Shown here piece after piece: positions 1 to 6,256 of a DNA stretch of 17,146 nt. Positions within the stretch are counted from its first letter, which is position 1. Every line of letters begins with the position of its first letter. A model generated the notes under the pieces. That model worked only from the letters and a program-made list of their open reading frames with translations. It did no database searches and was not told the origin of the DNA. This DNA is from Pseudomonadota bacterium (lineage in GTDB: Bacteria > Pseudomonadota > Alphaproteobacteria > Rhizobiales > Methylopilaceae), in contig JAEWFF010000009.1 in the NCBI GenBank assembly GCA_023388965.1, forward strand, positions 1 to 17,146. Direction: 5' to 3'. The translations under genes and the position numbers were made by a program.

Positions 1-138
1 CCGCTGAAGGAAACCATCCGCGGCTTCAAGGGCATCGTCGAAGGCGAGTACGACCACCTGCCGGAGCAGGCGTTCTACATGGTCGGCGGCATCGACGAGG
101 CGGTCGAGAAGGCCGCGAAGATGGCCGCGAAGGCCTGA
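1..138 (+). CDS. atpD: ATP synthase F1 subunit beta, C-terminal end (partial)
   Basis: This is the last 45 codons of the catalytic beta subunit of F1-ATPase, the cytoplasmic ATP-making part of the F1Fo complex. The frame is open from base 1 and ends in TGA at 136-138. The visible residues are the conserved beta C-terminus: a PLKETIRGFKGIVEGEYD segment, then LPEQAFYMVGGIDEAVEKA and a short Lys/Ala-rich end. The gene begins upstream of the window, so the nucleotide-binding domain cannot be checked. The stop lies 9 bp before the atpC start, the usual atpD-atpC order at the end of a proteobacterial atp operon. Confidence 0.95.
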   Translation, partial: PLKETIRGFKGIVEGEYDHLPEQAFYMVGGIDEAVEKAAKMAAKA

Positions 139-147
139 GGCTGAGCC

Positions 148-570
148 ATGACCACGATCCGTTGCGACATCGTCAGCGCCGAGGCCGAGATCTTCCACGG
201 CGAGGCCACCCTGGTGGTCGTCACCGGTGAGGTCGGCGAGCTCGGCATCGCGCCGCGCCACGCGCCGCTGATCACGCGACTGAAGCCGGGCAAGGTCGTG
301 GTGACCCAGGCCAACGGCGAGAAGCTGGACTTCGCCATCAGCGGCGGCATCCTCGAGGTGCAGCCGCAGGTGGTGACCATCCTCGCCGACACCGCCATCC
401 GCGCCGACGAGATCGACGAGGCCGCGGTGCGCAAGGCCAAGGAAGAGGCCGAGCGCGTGCTCGCCGGCCGCGGGGAGGCGATGGACATCGCCGAGGCCCA
501 GCAGAAGATGGCCGAGGTCGCCGCCCAGCTGCAGGCGCTGGAGCGCCTGCGCAAGAACCTCAAGCACTGA
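148..570 (+). CDS. atpC: ATP synthase F1 subunit epsilon
   Basis: This is the epsilon subunit of the F1 central stalk, which couples rotation to catalysis and can inhibit ATP hydrolysis through its C-terminal helices. The product has 140 residues, the normal length. Residues 1-85 match the epsilon beta-sandwich: an N-terminal MTTIRCDIVSAEAEIF-type strand, then a GEVGELGIAPRHAPLIT segment and a SGGILEV strand. Residues 88-140 form the two-helix tail, rich in Ala, Glu, Lys and Arg (EAAVRKAKEEAER, then LQALERLRKNLKH). It follows atpD by 9 bp and is the last gene of the operon, with a hairpin terminator about 35 bp downstream. The ATG at 148 fits the family N-terminus. Confidence 0.96.
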   Translation: MTTIRCDIVSAEAEIFHGEATLVVVTGEVGELGIAPRHAPLITRLKPGKVVVTQANGEKLDFAISGGILEVQPQVVTILADTAIRADEIDEAAVRKAKEEAERVLAGRGEAMDIAEAQQKMAEVAAQLQALERLRKNLKH

Positions 571-603
571 CCGCCGGGCGTCATCGCCGAGGCCGTATCC
601 CGG

Positions 604-632
604 AAAGCCCCGCCGCCGTGCGGGGCTTTTCC
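604..632 (+). terminator. Rho-independent terminator after atpC
   Basis: A perfect 9-bp stem (604-612 AAAGCCCCG with 621-629 CGGGGCTTT) encloses an 8-base loop and runs into TTTTCC. It lies 34 bp past the atpC stop and before the convergent GtrA-like gene. Because the stem starts with AAA, it also gives a short T-run on the minus strand and could stop both transcripts. Confidence 0.85.
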
Positions 633-681
633 GTTGTCCGCCCCGGGTGGCAGGTCCGGGCGGGGCGCACGGGCCGGTGGC

Positions 682-1065
682 CTACCGCCGGTAGACCCAG
701 TGCTTCGCCACGAGGAAGCCGGCCAGGCCCAGGCAGAGTTCGACCAGGGGCTTGGCAAGCCAGGCCCAGCGAAGCCCGAGCACGTCGTCGATGGCTTCGA
801 TCGCGACCGTGCTCAGCAGGGTCGTCACCAGCCACATGGCGATGAAGCGCATCAGCTGGCGGCGGCCGAGCGCGTGCTCGTCGCCGGTGAAGGTGACCTT
901 GCCGTTGAGCCAGAAGCCGATCAGCGCACCGCTGACGCGACCCATCACGTTGGCGACGCCGATGCGCAGGCCGAGATGGCTCAGGAGCACCGTCACGCCC
1001 CAGTCCAGCAGCCACTGGATGCCGCCGATCACGAGGTAGCGGGGGCCCTGGCGAGCGAGGCTCAT
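682..1065 (-). CDS. GtrA-like membrane protein
   Basis: The product is a 127-residue inner-membrane protein of the GtrA family (PF04138). Family members are thought to help move undecaprenyl- or dolichyl-linked sugars across the membrane or to assist partner glycosyltransferases. Four hydrophobic segments are visible at about residues 9-30, 34-54, 70-90 and 100-121. The two family signatures are here: an aromatic/Asn motif after helix 2 (FWLNGKVTF) and its repeat after helix 4 (FLVAKHWVYRR). The gene converges on atpC and is divergent from glmU. No glycosyltransferase is directly beside it, although a GT2 gene lies at the far end of the window. The sugar substrate cannot be told from the sequence. 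Confidence 0.88.
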   Translation of the reverse strand: MSLARQGPRYLVIGGIQWLLDWGVTVLLSHLGLRIGVANVMGRVSGALIGFWLNGKVTFTGDEHALGRRQLMRFIAMWLVTTLLSTVAIEAIDDVLGLRWAWLAKPLVELCLGLAGFLVAKHWVYRR

Positions 1066-1154
1066 CGCCCGCGGCCCAGGCTTGGACTGCAGGCTGCAGG
1101 AACGGAAGGCAGGGACGTCCGGGACATCGCGCGCATGCTACCAGCAGGGCCTCG

Positions 1155-1160
1155 TAGAAT
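1155..1160 (+). promoter_or_regulatory. Possible -10 box of glmU
   Basis: TAGAAT matches the TATAAT consensus at five of six positions and lies 31 bp before the glmU ATG, so transcription would start near 1167 with a leader of about 25 nt. No good -35 is visible 17 bp upstream (GCATGC-like sequence). This is a weak inference. Confidence 0.3.
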
Positions 1161-1180
1161 GGCACCGGACATCCATGCCC

Positions 1181-1185
1181 AAGGA
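1181..1185 (+). promoter_or_regulatory. Shine-Dalgarno that fixes the glmU start
   Basis: AAGGA lies 6 nt before the ATG at 1192. In-frame ATGs at 1159 and further upstream lack such a site and would add residues not seen in GlmU proteins. The open frame itself runs back to 634 across the GtrA gene, which is a GC artefact. Confidence 0.65.
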
Positions 1186-1191
1186 CGCACC

Positions 1192-2586
1192 ATGCCCACG
1201 GAACACCGCCCGCCCAACGCGCTCCACGTCGTTATCCTCGCCGCCGGCGAGGGCAAGCGCATGAAGTCCGCGCTGCCCAAGGTGCTGCAGAAGGTGGCGG
1301 GCCGGCCGATGCTCTCGCACGTGCTCGCGGCCGCGCGCGAGCTGTCGCCGGCGGCGATCCACGTGGTCCACGGCCACGGCGGCGACCAGGTGCGCGAGAC
1401 CTATCGCCACCGTTCCGACATCAACTGGGTCGAGCAGAAGCAGCAGCTCGGCACCGGCCACGCCGTGCGCGAGGCCATGCCCGACGTGCCCGACGGCGCC
1501 CAGGTGCTGGTGCTCTACGGCGACGTGCCGCTGATCACCGCCGCCACCCTGCGCCGCCTGCTGGCGGCCGGCGGCAGGCTCGCGGTGCTGGTGGCCGAAC
1601 TCGAGAACCCGCGCGGCTACGGCCGCATCGTGCGCGACCCCGAGGGCAACGTCGGCGCGATCGTCGAGGAGAAGGACGCGACCGCCGAGCAGCGCGCGAT
1701 CAACATCGTCAACACCGGCGTGCTGGCGGTGGAGTCGACCGCGCTGAAGAACTGGCTGCAGCGCCTGTCCAGCGACAACGCCCAGGGCGAGTACTACCTC
1801 ACCGACATCTTCGCCATGGCCGCGGCCGAATACAGCGCTGCGGAGATGGTGCTGGTGGACGACCCGGTGGAGACCGAGGGCGCCAACGATCCCTGGCAGC
1901 TGGCCCAGCTCGAGCGCGCGATGCAGCGGCGCCTGGTGCGCGCCCTTTGCACCGACGGCGCGCGCTTCGCTGATCCCGCGCGCGTGGACATCCGCGGCGA
2001 GGTGGTAGTGGGCCGTGACGTCGAGATCGACGTCGACGTCGTGTTCGAAGGCCGCGTGGTGCTCGGCGACGGCGTGCGCATCGGCCCCTTCTGCCGCATC
2101 GGCGAGAGCGAGCTCGGCGCCGGTACCGAAGTGCGCGCCCACTGCGACATCCAGAACACGATCGTGCAGGGCGCGGCCCAGATCGGGCCCTATGCGCGCC
2201 TCCGCCCGGGCACCGTGCTTGCCGACGGCGTGCACATCGGCAACTTCGTCGAGACCAAGAACTCGGCCCTGGGCGTGGGCAGCAAGGCCAACCACCTGAG
2301 CTATATCGGCGACGCGGAGGTCGGCAGCGGGGTCAACATCGGTGCCGGCACCATCACCTGCAACTACGACGGCGCCAACAAGTCGACCACGGTAATCGGC
2401 GACAACGCCTTCATCGGCTCGAACTCGTCGCTGGTGGCGCCGGTGGAGATCGGCCGCGACGCCACCATCGGCGCCGGCTCGGTGATCACCAGCAATGCTC
2501 CGGAGGGCAAGCTCACGATCGCGCGCGGGCGGCAGCAGAGCATCGAAGGCTGGCAGCGCCCGGTGAAGGCGCCGAAGCCGGCGTAG
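1192..2586 (+). CDS. glmU: Bifunctional UDP-GlcNAc pyrophosphorylase / GlcN-1-P acetyltransferase
   Basis: GlmU makes UDP-N-acetylglucosamine in the cytoplasm. The C-terminal domain acetylates glucosamine-1-phosphate with acetyl-CoA, and the N-terminal domain then couples GlcNAc-1-P to UTP. The product feeds peptidoglycan and lipid A. The protein has 464 residues, close to the usual 455-460. The nucleotidyltransferase signature is near the N-terminus (LAAGEGKRMKSALPKV), followed by YGDVPL, a GYGRI loop and EYYLTD. The second half is a left-handed beta-helix of hexapeptide repeats with the conserved acetyltransferase segments GNFVETKNS, KANHLSYIGDAEVG, GAGTITCNYDG and IGSNSSLVAPVEIG. The start is fixed by an AAGGA site 6 nt upstream. 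glmS, the first enzyme of the same pathway, lies 1 kb downstream with one opposite-strand gene between. Confidence 0.97.
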   Translation: MPTEHRPPNALHVVILAAGEGKRMKSALPKVLQKVAGRPMLSHVLAAARELSPAAIHVVHGHGGDQVRETYRHRSDINWVEQKQQLGTGHAVREAMPDVPDGAQVLVLYGDVPLITAATLRRLLAAGGRLAVLVAELENPRGYGRIVRDPEGNVGAIVEEKDATAEQRAINIVNTGVLAVESTALKNWLQRLSSDNAQGEYYLTDIFAMAAAEYSAAEMVLVDDPVETEGANDPWQLAQLERAMQRRLVRALCTDGARFADPARVDIRGEVVVGRDVEIDVDVVFEGRVVLGDGVRIGPFCRIGESELGAGTEVRAHCDIQNTIVQGAAQIGPYARLRPGTVLADGVHIGNFVETKNSALGVGSKANHLSYIGDAEVGSGVNIGAGTITCNYDGANKSTTVIGDNAFIGSNSSLVAPVEIGRDATIGAGSVITSNAPEGKLTIARGRQQSIEGWQRPVKAPKPA

Positions 2587-2670
2587 GAACGGCCGCGGTC
2601 AGCGAGTTGCCACGGATACCGCAGTAGCCACCATGGTCGCCGCGGGCTGCTGCGCGGGCTGCAGCGGCTC

Positions 2671-2688
2671 CCGCGGGTTCCTCCGCGG
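2671..2688. other. Inverted repeat between convergent glmU and kinase-like gene
   Basis: The 105-bp gap 2587-2691 holds a 6-bp inverted repeat, CCGCGG at 2671-2676 and 2683-2688, with a 6-base loop. Neither strand has a T-run after it, so it is at best a weak terminator for the two converging genes. Nothing else stands out in this gap. Confidence 0.3.
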
Positions 2689-2691
2689 AAC

Positions 2692-3420
2692 TCAGGCCGG
2701 CAGCACCAGGCTCACGCACAGGCCGCCGCCTTCGCGGTTGGCCAGGGCGATGCGGCCGCCGTGAGCCTCGGCGATCTCGCGGCTCAGCGCCAGGCCCAGG
2801 CCGGTGCCGTGGCGCTTGGTCGAATAGAAGGGCAGCAGCGCGTTCGCCAGCACCGGCTCGCTCATGCCGCTGCCGCGGTCGAGCACGTCGACGCGCCAGG
2901 CATCGGGCAGCCGCCGCAGCGCCAGGCGCACGTCCTGCGCGGCGGAGCCGGACTCGTGGGCGTTCTTCAGCAGGTTGAGCATGGCCTGCTCGAGCTGGGC
3001 GGCGTCGGCGCGCACATGACCCTCGACGTGGCCTTCGATCATGAAGTGGACCTGGCTGCGCAGGCGCTCCAGGAAGCCCCGCCATTCGATCGGTTCGAGC
3101 CGGGGCGCGGGCAGCTTGGCGAAGCGCGCGTAGTCGCGGATGAAGCCTTCCAGATGGCGCGCCCGCTCCTCGATCGTGGCCAGCGCGCCGGGCAGGCGCT
3201 CGTGCTGGCCGCGCCGGAGCAGCTCGGCGCCCGAGGCGTCGTGCGAGCGCCCGCCGCTGCTCCATCCGACCGCTACCCAGGCGGTGAGGCCCAGCAATAC
3301 CGCGCCGGCGAGGCCGGCCAGAACGCGCGGGTCGCGCAGGCGACTGCGGCGGCCGGGCGTGGAGGCGGGAGTACGGTCCTGGCCTGAGGTGTCACGGATG
3401 CGGACGCGGGTGGATTCCAT
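2692..3420 (-). CDS. NtrY-like sensor kinase remnant lacking the H-box
   Basis: The product has 242 residues. Residues 134-242 form a good HATPase_c (Bergerat) domain: N-box LLKNAHESG around Asn153, G1 box DRGSGMS at 181-187, F-box LLPFYSTK at 195-202, G2 box GTGLGL at 205-210. Residues 65-125 look like the second half of the dimerisation helix pair plus linker seen in NtrY-type kinases (ATIEERARHLEGFIRDYARF). The N-terminus is Arg-rich with one membrane helix at about 31-52. The H-box with the phospho-accepting His, a second membrane helix, a sensor region and a HAMP domain are all absent. The reading frame jumps from the first helix straight into the end of the dimerisation domain, and I find no H-box in the other minus frames. 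It may be an in-frame deletion derivative of a kinase of about 430 residues. No response regulator is adjacent. ATG 3420 was chosen; an upstream ATG at 3597 would cross the glmS leader. Confidence 0.7.
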   Translation of the reverse strand: MESTRVRIRDTSGQDRTPASTPGRRSRLRDPRVLAGLAGAVLLGLTAWVAVGWSSGGRSHDASGAELLRRGQHERLPGALATIEERARHLEGFIRDYARFAKLPAPRLEPIEWRGFLERLRSQVHFMIEGHVEGHVRADAAQLEQAMLNLLKNAHESGSAAQDVRLALRRLPDAWRVDVLDRGSGMSEPVLANALLPFYSTKRHGTGLGLALSREIAEAHGGRIALANREGGGLCVSLVLPA

Positions 3421-3611
3421 GTGTCCGGTGTCGGCGGGAAGTGGTCCTGCACATGGAGGCGCAAGCCTCGTGCCAACCGTAAGTGGCTGAAATCGTAGTG
3501 ATTCGTGGCCGGCTCCCGGTGTCCGTGCGGACACTTCGGTGTCCGTCGGACGGTCCGGCGCGGTTTCGCCGTTAGACTGTCGGACTTCCCAAGCCAAGGT
3601 CTTCTTTATCC
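3421..3611. promoter_or_regulatory. Divergent control region upstream of glmS
   Basis: This 191-bp gap between the divergent kinase-like gene and glmS has no gene I can support. It contains the repeat cluster at 3517-3551. A poor -10-like TAGACT lies at 3573-3578 with no clear -35. A weak AAGG lies at 3596-3599, 12 nt before the glmS ATG. Promoters for both genes are expected here but none is convincing. Confidence 0.4.
3517..3551. repeat. Direct and inverted repeats, possible operator
   Basis: CGGTGTCCGT occurs at 3517-3526 and again at 3537-3546, exactly 20 bp apart, about two helical turns. Each copy is the left half of a palindrome: GTGTCCG-TG-CGGACAC at 3519-3534 and GTCCG-T-CGGAC at 3541-3551. 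A further TGTCCG sits near 3423. The layout resembles a pair of dimer-binding sites on one face of the helix upstream of glmS. The binding protein is unknown. Confidence 0.45.
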
Positions 3612-5441
3612 ATGTGCGGCATTGTTGGTGCGATCGCGGATCGCGATGTGGTCCCGGTCCTGATCGAAGGGCTCAAGCGTCTCGAATATCGCGGCTATGA
3701 CTCGGCCGGCATCGCCGTGGTGGATGGCGGCGAAGTCCGCCGCGTGCGTCGCACCGGCCGCGTGGCCGAGATGGAAGGTGCCGCCGGCAGCGAAGGCTTC
3801 TCGGCCACGCTCGGCATCGGCCACACGCGCTGGGCGACCCACGGCGGCGTGACCGAATCCAATGCGCATCCGCACGTCAGCCACGGCGTGGCCCTGGTGC
3901 ACAACGGCATCATCGAGAACCACGAGGAGCAGCGCGAGCGCCTCAAGGCGCTGGGCTACGAATTCGAATCGCAGACCGACACCGAGGTCATCGCCCACCT
4001 GATCCACCACTACCTGAAGGATGGCAGCGACCTCCTGGCTGCGCTGCAGCGCACGGTGAAGGAGCTGCACGGTGCCTATGCGCTGGCGGTGGTGAGCCGC
4101 AAGGAGCCGGAGCGCATGGTGGTGGCGCGCATGGGCTGTCCCTTGCTCGTCGGCCTGGGCGAGGGTGAGAACTTCGTCGCCTCCGATGTTTCCGCCATCC
4201 TCCAGGCCACCCGCCGCGTGATCTTCATGGAGGAGGGCGATACCGCCGAGCTCGGCCGCGACTCGGTGCGCATCTACGGCGCGGACGACCAGCCGGTGGA
4301 GCGCGAGGAGCATCTTTCGGACGTCTCGCTGTCCTCGCTCGAACTCGGGCCCTACCGGCATTTCATGCAGAAGGAGATCCACGAGCAGCCGCGCGCGCTG
4401 GGCGACACGATGGAGGCCATCATCGACGCCGGCGCCTTCGAGCCGACGCTGTTCGGCAAGGATGCCGATGCCGTGCTGCGCGACGTCGAAGGCGTGCAGA
4501 TCCTCGCCTGCGGCACCAGCTTCTACGCAGGCTCGGTGGCCCGCTACTGGATCGAGGCGATCAGCGGCCTGCCCTGCAGCGTCGAGATCGCCAGCGAATA
4601 CCGTTACCGCACTGCGGTCGCGAACCCGAAGCACCTGGTGGTGACCATCTCCCAGTCGGGCGAAACGCTCGACACCATGGAGGCGCTGAAGTACGCGAAG
4701 TCGCTGGGCCAGGACCTCACGCTGTCGATCTGCAACGTGCCCGAGAGTGCGATCCCGCGCGCCAGCCGCCTGGTGTTCTACACCCGCGCCGGCGCCGAGA
4801 TCGGCGTGGCGTCCACCAAGGCCTTCACCACCCAGCTGGTGGGCCTGTTTGCCCTTGCCGCGACGCTGGCCAAGGTCAACGGACGCCTGCCCGAGGCACA
4901 GGAAGCGGACTACATCGAGGCGCTCCGCCACCTGCCGGGCGATATCCAGCATGCACTCAACCTCGAGCCCCAGGTCGCCAGCTGGGCGGCGCACTTCACG
5001 CCCAAGCAGCACGCGCTGTTCCTGGGCCGCGGCGTGCACTATCCGATCGCGCTGGAAGGCGCGCTCAAGCTCAAGGAGATTTCCTACATCCACGCCGAGG
5101 CCTACCCGGCGGGCGAACTCAAGCACGGTCCGCTGGCCCTGGTCGACGACCAGATGCCGGTGGTGGTGATCGCGCCCAACGACAGCCTGCTGGAGAAGGT
5201 GAAGTCGAACATGCAGGAAGTGCGCGCGCGCGGCGGCGAGCTGTTCGTGTTCACCGACGCCGACAGCAACTTCAGCGAGAGCGAAGGCGTACACGTGATC
5301 CGCACCGAGCGCCACGTCGGCGTGCTGAGCCCGATCGTGCACACGATCCCGGTGCAGATGCTGGCCTACCACGTCGCGCTGGCGCGCGGCACCGACGTCG
5401 ACAAGCCGCGGAACCTGGCGAAGAGCGTGACGGTGGAATAA
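3612..5441 (+). CDS. glmS: Glutamine-fructose-6-phosphate aminotransferase (isomerizing)
   Basis: GlmS makes glucosamine-6-phosphate from fructose-6-phosphate and glutamine, the committed step of amino-sugar synthesis. The protein has 609 residues, the standard length. It begins MCGIVGAIADRDV, so Cys2 becomes the N-terminal nucleophile of the class II glutaminase domain after Met removal. That domain also shows LEYRGYDSAG, GHTRWATHG and HNGIIEN. Two SIS domains follow, with ACGTSFYAG and ISQSGETLDTMEAL in the first and EGALKLKEISYIHAEAYPAGELKHGP in two parts in the second. The C-terminus is the family-typical DKPRNLAKSVTVE. It is transcribed away from the kinase-like gene and followed by a strong stem-loop. 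I see no glmS ribozyme, which is expected only in Gram-positive bacteria. Confidence 0.98.
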   Translation: MCGIVGAIADRDVVPVLIEGLKRLEYRGYDSAGIAVVDGGEVRRVRRTGRVAEMEGAAGSEGFSATLGIGHTRWATHGGVTESNAHPHVSHGVALVHNGIIENHEEQRERLKALGYEFESQTDTEVIAHLIHHYLKDGSDLLAALQRTVKELHGAYALAVVSRKEPERMVVARMGCPLLVGLGEGENFVASDVSAILQATRRVIFMEEGDTAELGRDSVRIYGADDQPVEREEHLSDVSLSSLELGPYRHFMQKEIHEQPRALGDTMEAIIDAGAFEPTLFGKDADAVLRDVEGVQILACGTSFYAGSVARYWIEAISGLPCSVEIASEYRYRTAVANPKHLVVTISQSGETLDTMEALKYAKSLGQDLTLSICNVPESAIPRASRLVFYTRAGAEIGVASTKAFTTQLVGLFALAATLAKVNGRLPEAQEADYIEALRHLPGDIQHALNLEPQVASWAAHFTPKQHALFLGRGVHYPIALEGALKLKEISYIHAEAYPAGELKHGPLALVDDQMPVVVIAPNDSLLEKVKSNMQEVRARGGELFVFTDADSNFSESEGVHVIRTERHVGVLSPIVHTIPVQMLAYHVALARGTDVDKPRNLAKSVTVE

Positions 5442-5505
5442 GCCGGGCCGGACCGGCCCCGGCGCCCGGTCCGCCGGGCAGGACGCGCTAAAATGGTCGT
5501 TTTTT
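5442..5505 (+). terminator. Strong stem-loop after glmS
   Basis: Directly after the glmS TAA, 5449-5456 (CGGACCGG) pairs with 5466-5473 (CCGGTCCG). The stem extends through 5442-5447 with 5474-5479 with one mismatch and one bulge, around a 9-base loop. The only T-run (six T at 5500-5505) is about 20 nt further on, so this is not a canonical terminator. It may act as a 3' mRNA stabiliser or a partial terminator between glmS and the next operon. Confidence 0.4.
5489..5494 (+). promoter_or_regulatory. Possible -10 box of the stator-like operon
   Basis: TAAAAT matches TATAAT at five of six positions and ends 21 bp before the ATG at 5516, placing a start site near 5501 and giving a very short leader. 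The -35 position (CCGGTC-like) is poor and lies inside the glmS stem-loop. No Shine-Dalgarno site precedes the ATG. Confidence 0.4.
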
Positions 5506-5515
5506 GGCCATCCGC

Positions 5516-6256
5516 ATGTCCGCACACCCCGCCGGGGCGCCCGTCCCGGGCGCCTCGCTTCCCAGGCTGCTCGCGCGGCTGCAGGGGCGCGAGCCCGTCC
5601 AGCAGCACGGCTCGCCCACCGGGCTGCTGGGCGAGTGGGTGGACTGGCAGCGCGCGGTGGCCCTGTCGCGCGCGCTGGACGGAGCGCCGGTCGCCGCCGA
5701 CGACGCCATCCCGGCCGACGCCGGCGCGGACGCCGAAGCCGATGGCGCCCTCGTGGCCGAGTGCTCCCGCGTGCGCGGCCTGCTGGCGGACGCGATCCTC
5801 GACGACGGGCGCGACTGGACGCGGCCGCTGTGGCCGCGCGCGGGCGAGGATCCCGACGGCGCCGCGGCCGGTGCCAGCGCGGTGCAGCGGCACTGCCAGG
5901 GGCTGCAGCGCGACCTGCAGTCGGCCACCGGCCGCCTGCGCGGCGAGCTGCGCGAACGCCTGGCGTGCCGCGGCGCTGGACAGGCACGGCTGGCCGCGGT
6001 CGACGCGGTGATGGAGGGCCTGCTCGCGCCGCGCGAGCACGCCCTCCTCGCGCCGCTGGTGCCGACGCTCGTGGCGCGCTTCGAACAGCTGCACGCGGCC
6101 CATGCCGGATCCGACGACGCTGCGGTGGGTAGCGCGCCCTGGCGCGCGGCCTTCCGCGCCGAGGCGCGCCAGCTGCTGCTGGCGGAGCTGGACCTCCGTT
6201 TCCATCCCATCGAAGCCCTGCTCGAGGCGCTTCAGAGCCCCCGACCGGACGCATGA
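5516..6256 (+). CDS. DUF3348 family protein
   Basis: The product has 246 residues with no signal peptide or membrane helix, so it is probably cytoplasmic. It looks like the DUF3348 family, known from xanthomonads and Burkholderiales beside DUF802 genes; no function is established that I know of. Residues 1-25 form a short Leu/Arg helix (SLPRLLARLQG), residues about 40-55 are GEWVDWQRAVALSRAL, then comes an acidic Ala-rich linker. From about residue 115 onward it is mostly helical, ending in AEARQLLLAELDLRFHPIEALLEAL, the most family-like part. ATG 5516 is preferred over an in-frame TTG at 5504 because a -10-like TAAAAT lies just upstream. Its stop overlaps the next start (ATGA at 6253-6256), implying translational coupling and a shared role with the membrane pair that follows. 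Confidence 0.8.
   Translation: MSAHPAGAPVPGASLPRLLARLQGREPVQQHGSPTGLLGEWVDWQRAVALSRALDGAPVAADDAIPADAGADAEADGALVAECSRVRGLLADAILDDGRDWTRPLWPRAGEDPDGAAAGASAVQRHCQGLQRDLQSATGRLRGELRERLACRGAGQARLAAVDAVMEGLLAPREHALLAPLVPTLVARFEQLHAAHAGSDDAAVGSAPWRAAFRAEARQLLLAELDLRFHPIEALLEALQSPRPDA

Noticed and set aside
634..1191. Long N-terminal extension of GlmU back to 634
   Set aside because: It would read antisense through the GtrA-like gene and has no homology to GlmU; the AAGGA site supports the start at 1192.
3219..3420. A frameshift hiding the H-box of the kinase-like gene
   Set aside because: I read the three minus-strand frames upstream of the second dimerisation helix and found no H-E-x-x-N type motif, so the segment is absent and not merely out of frame.
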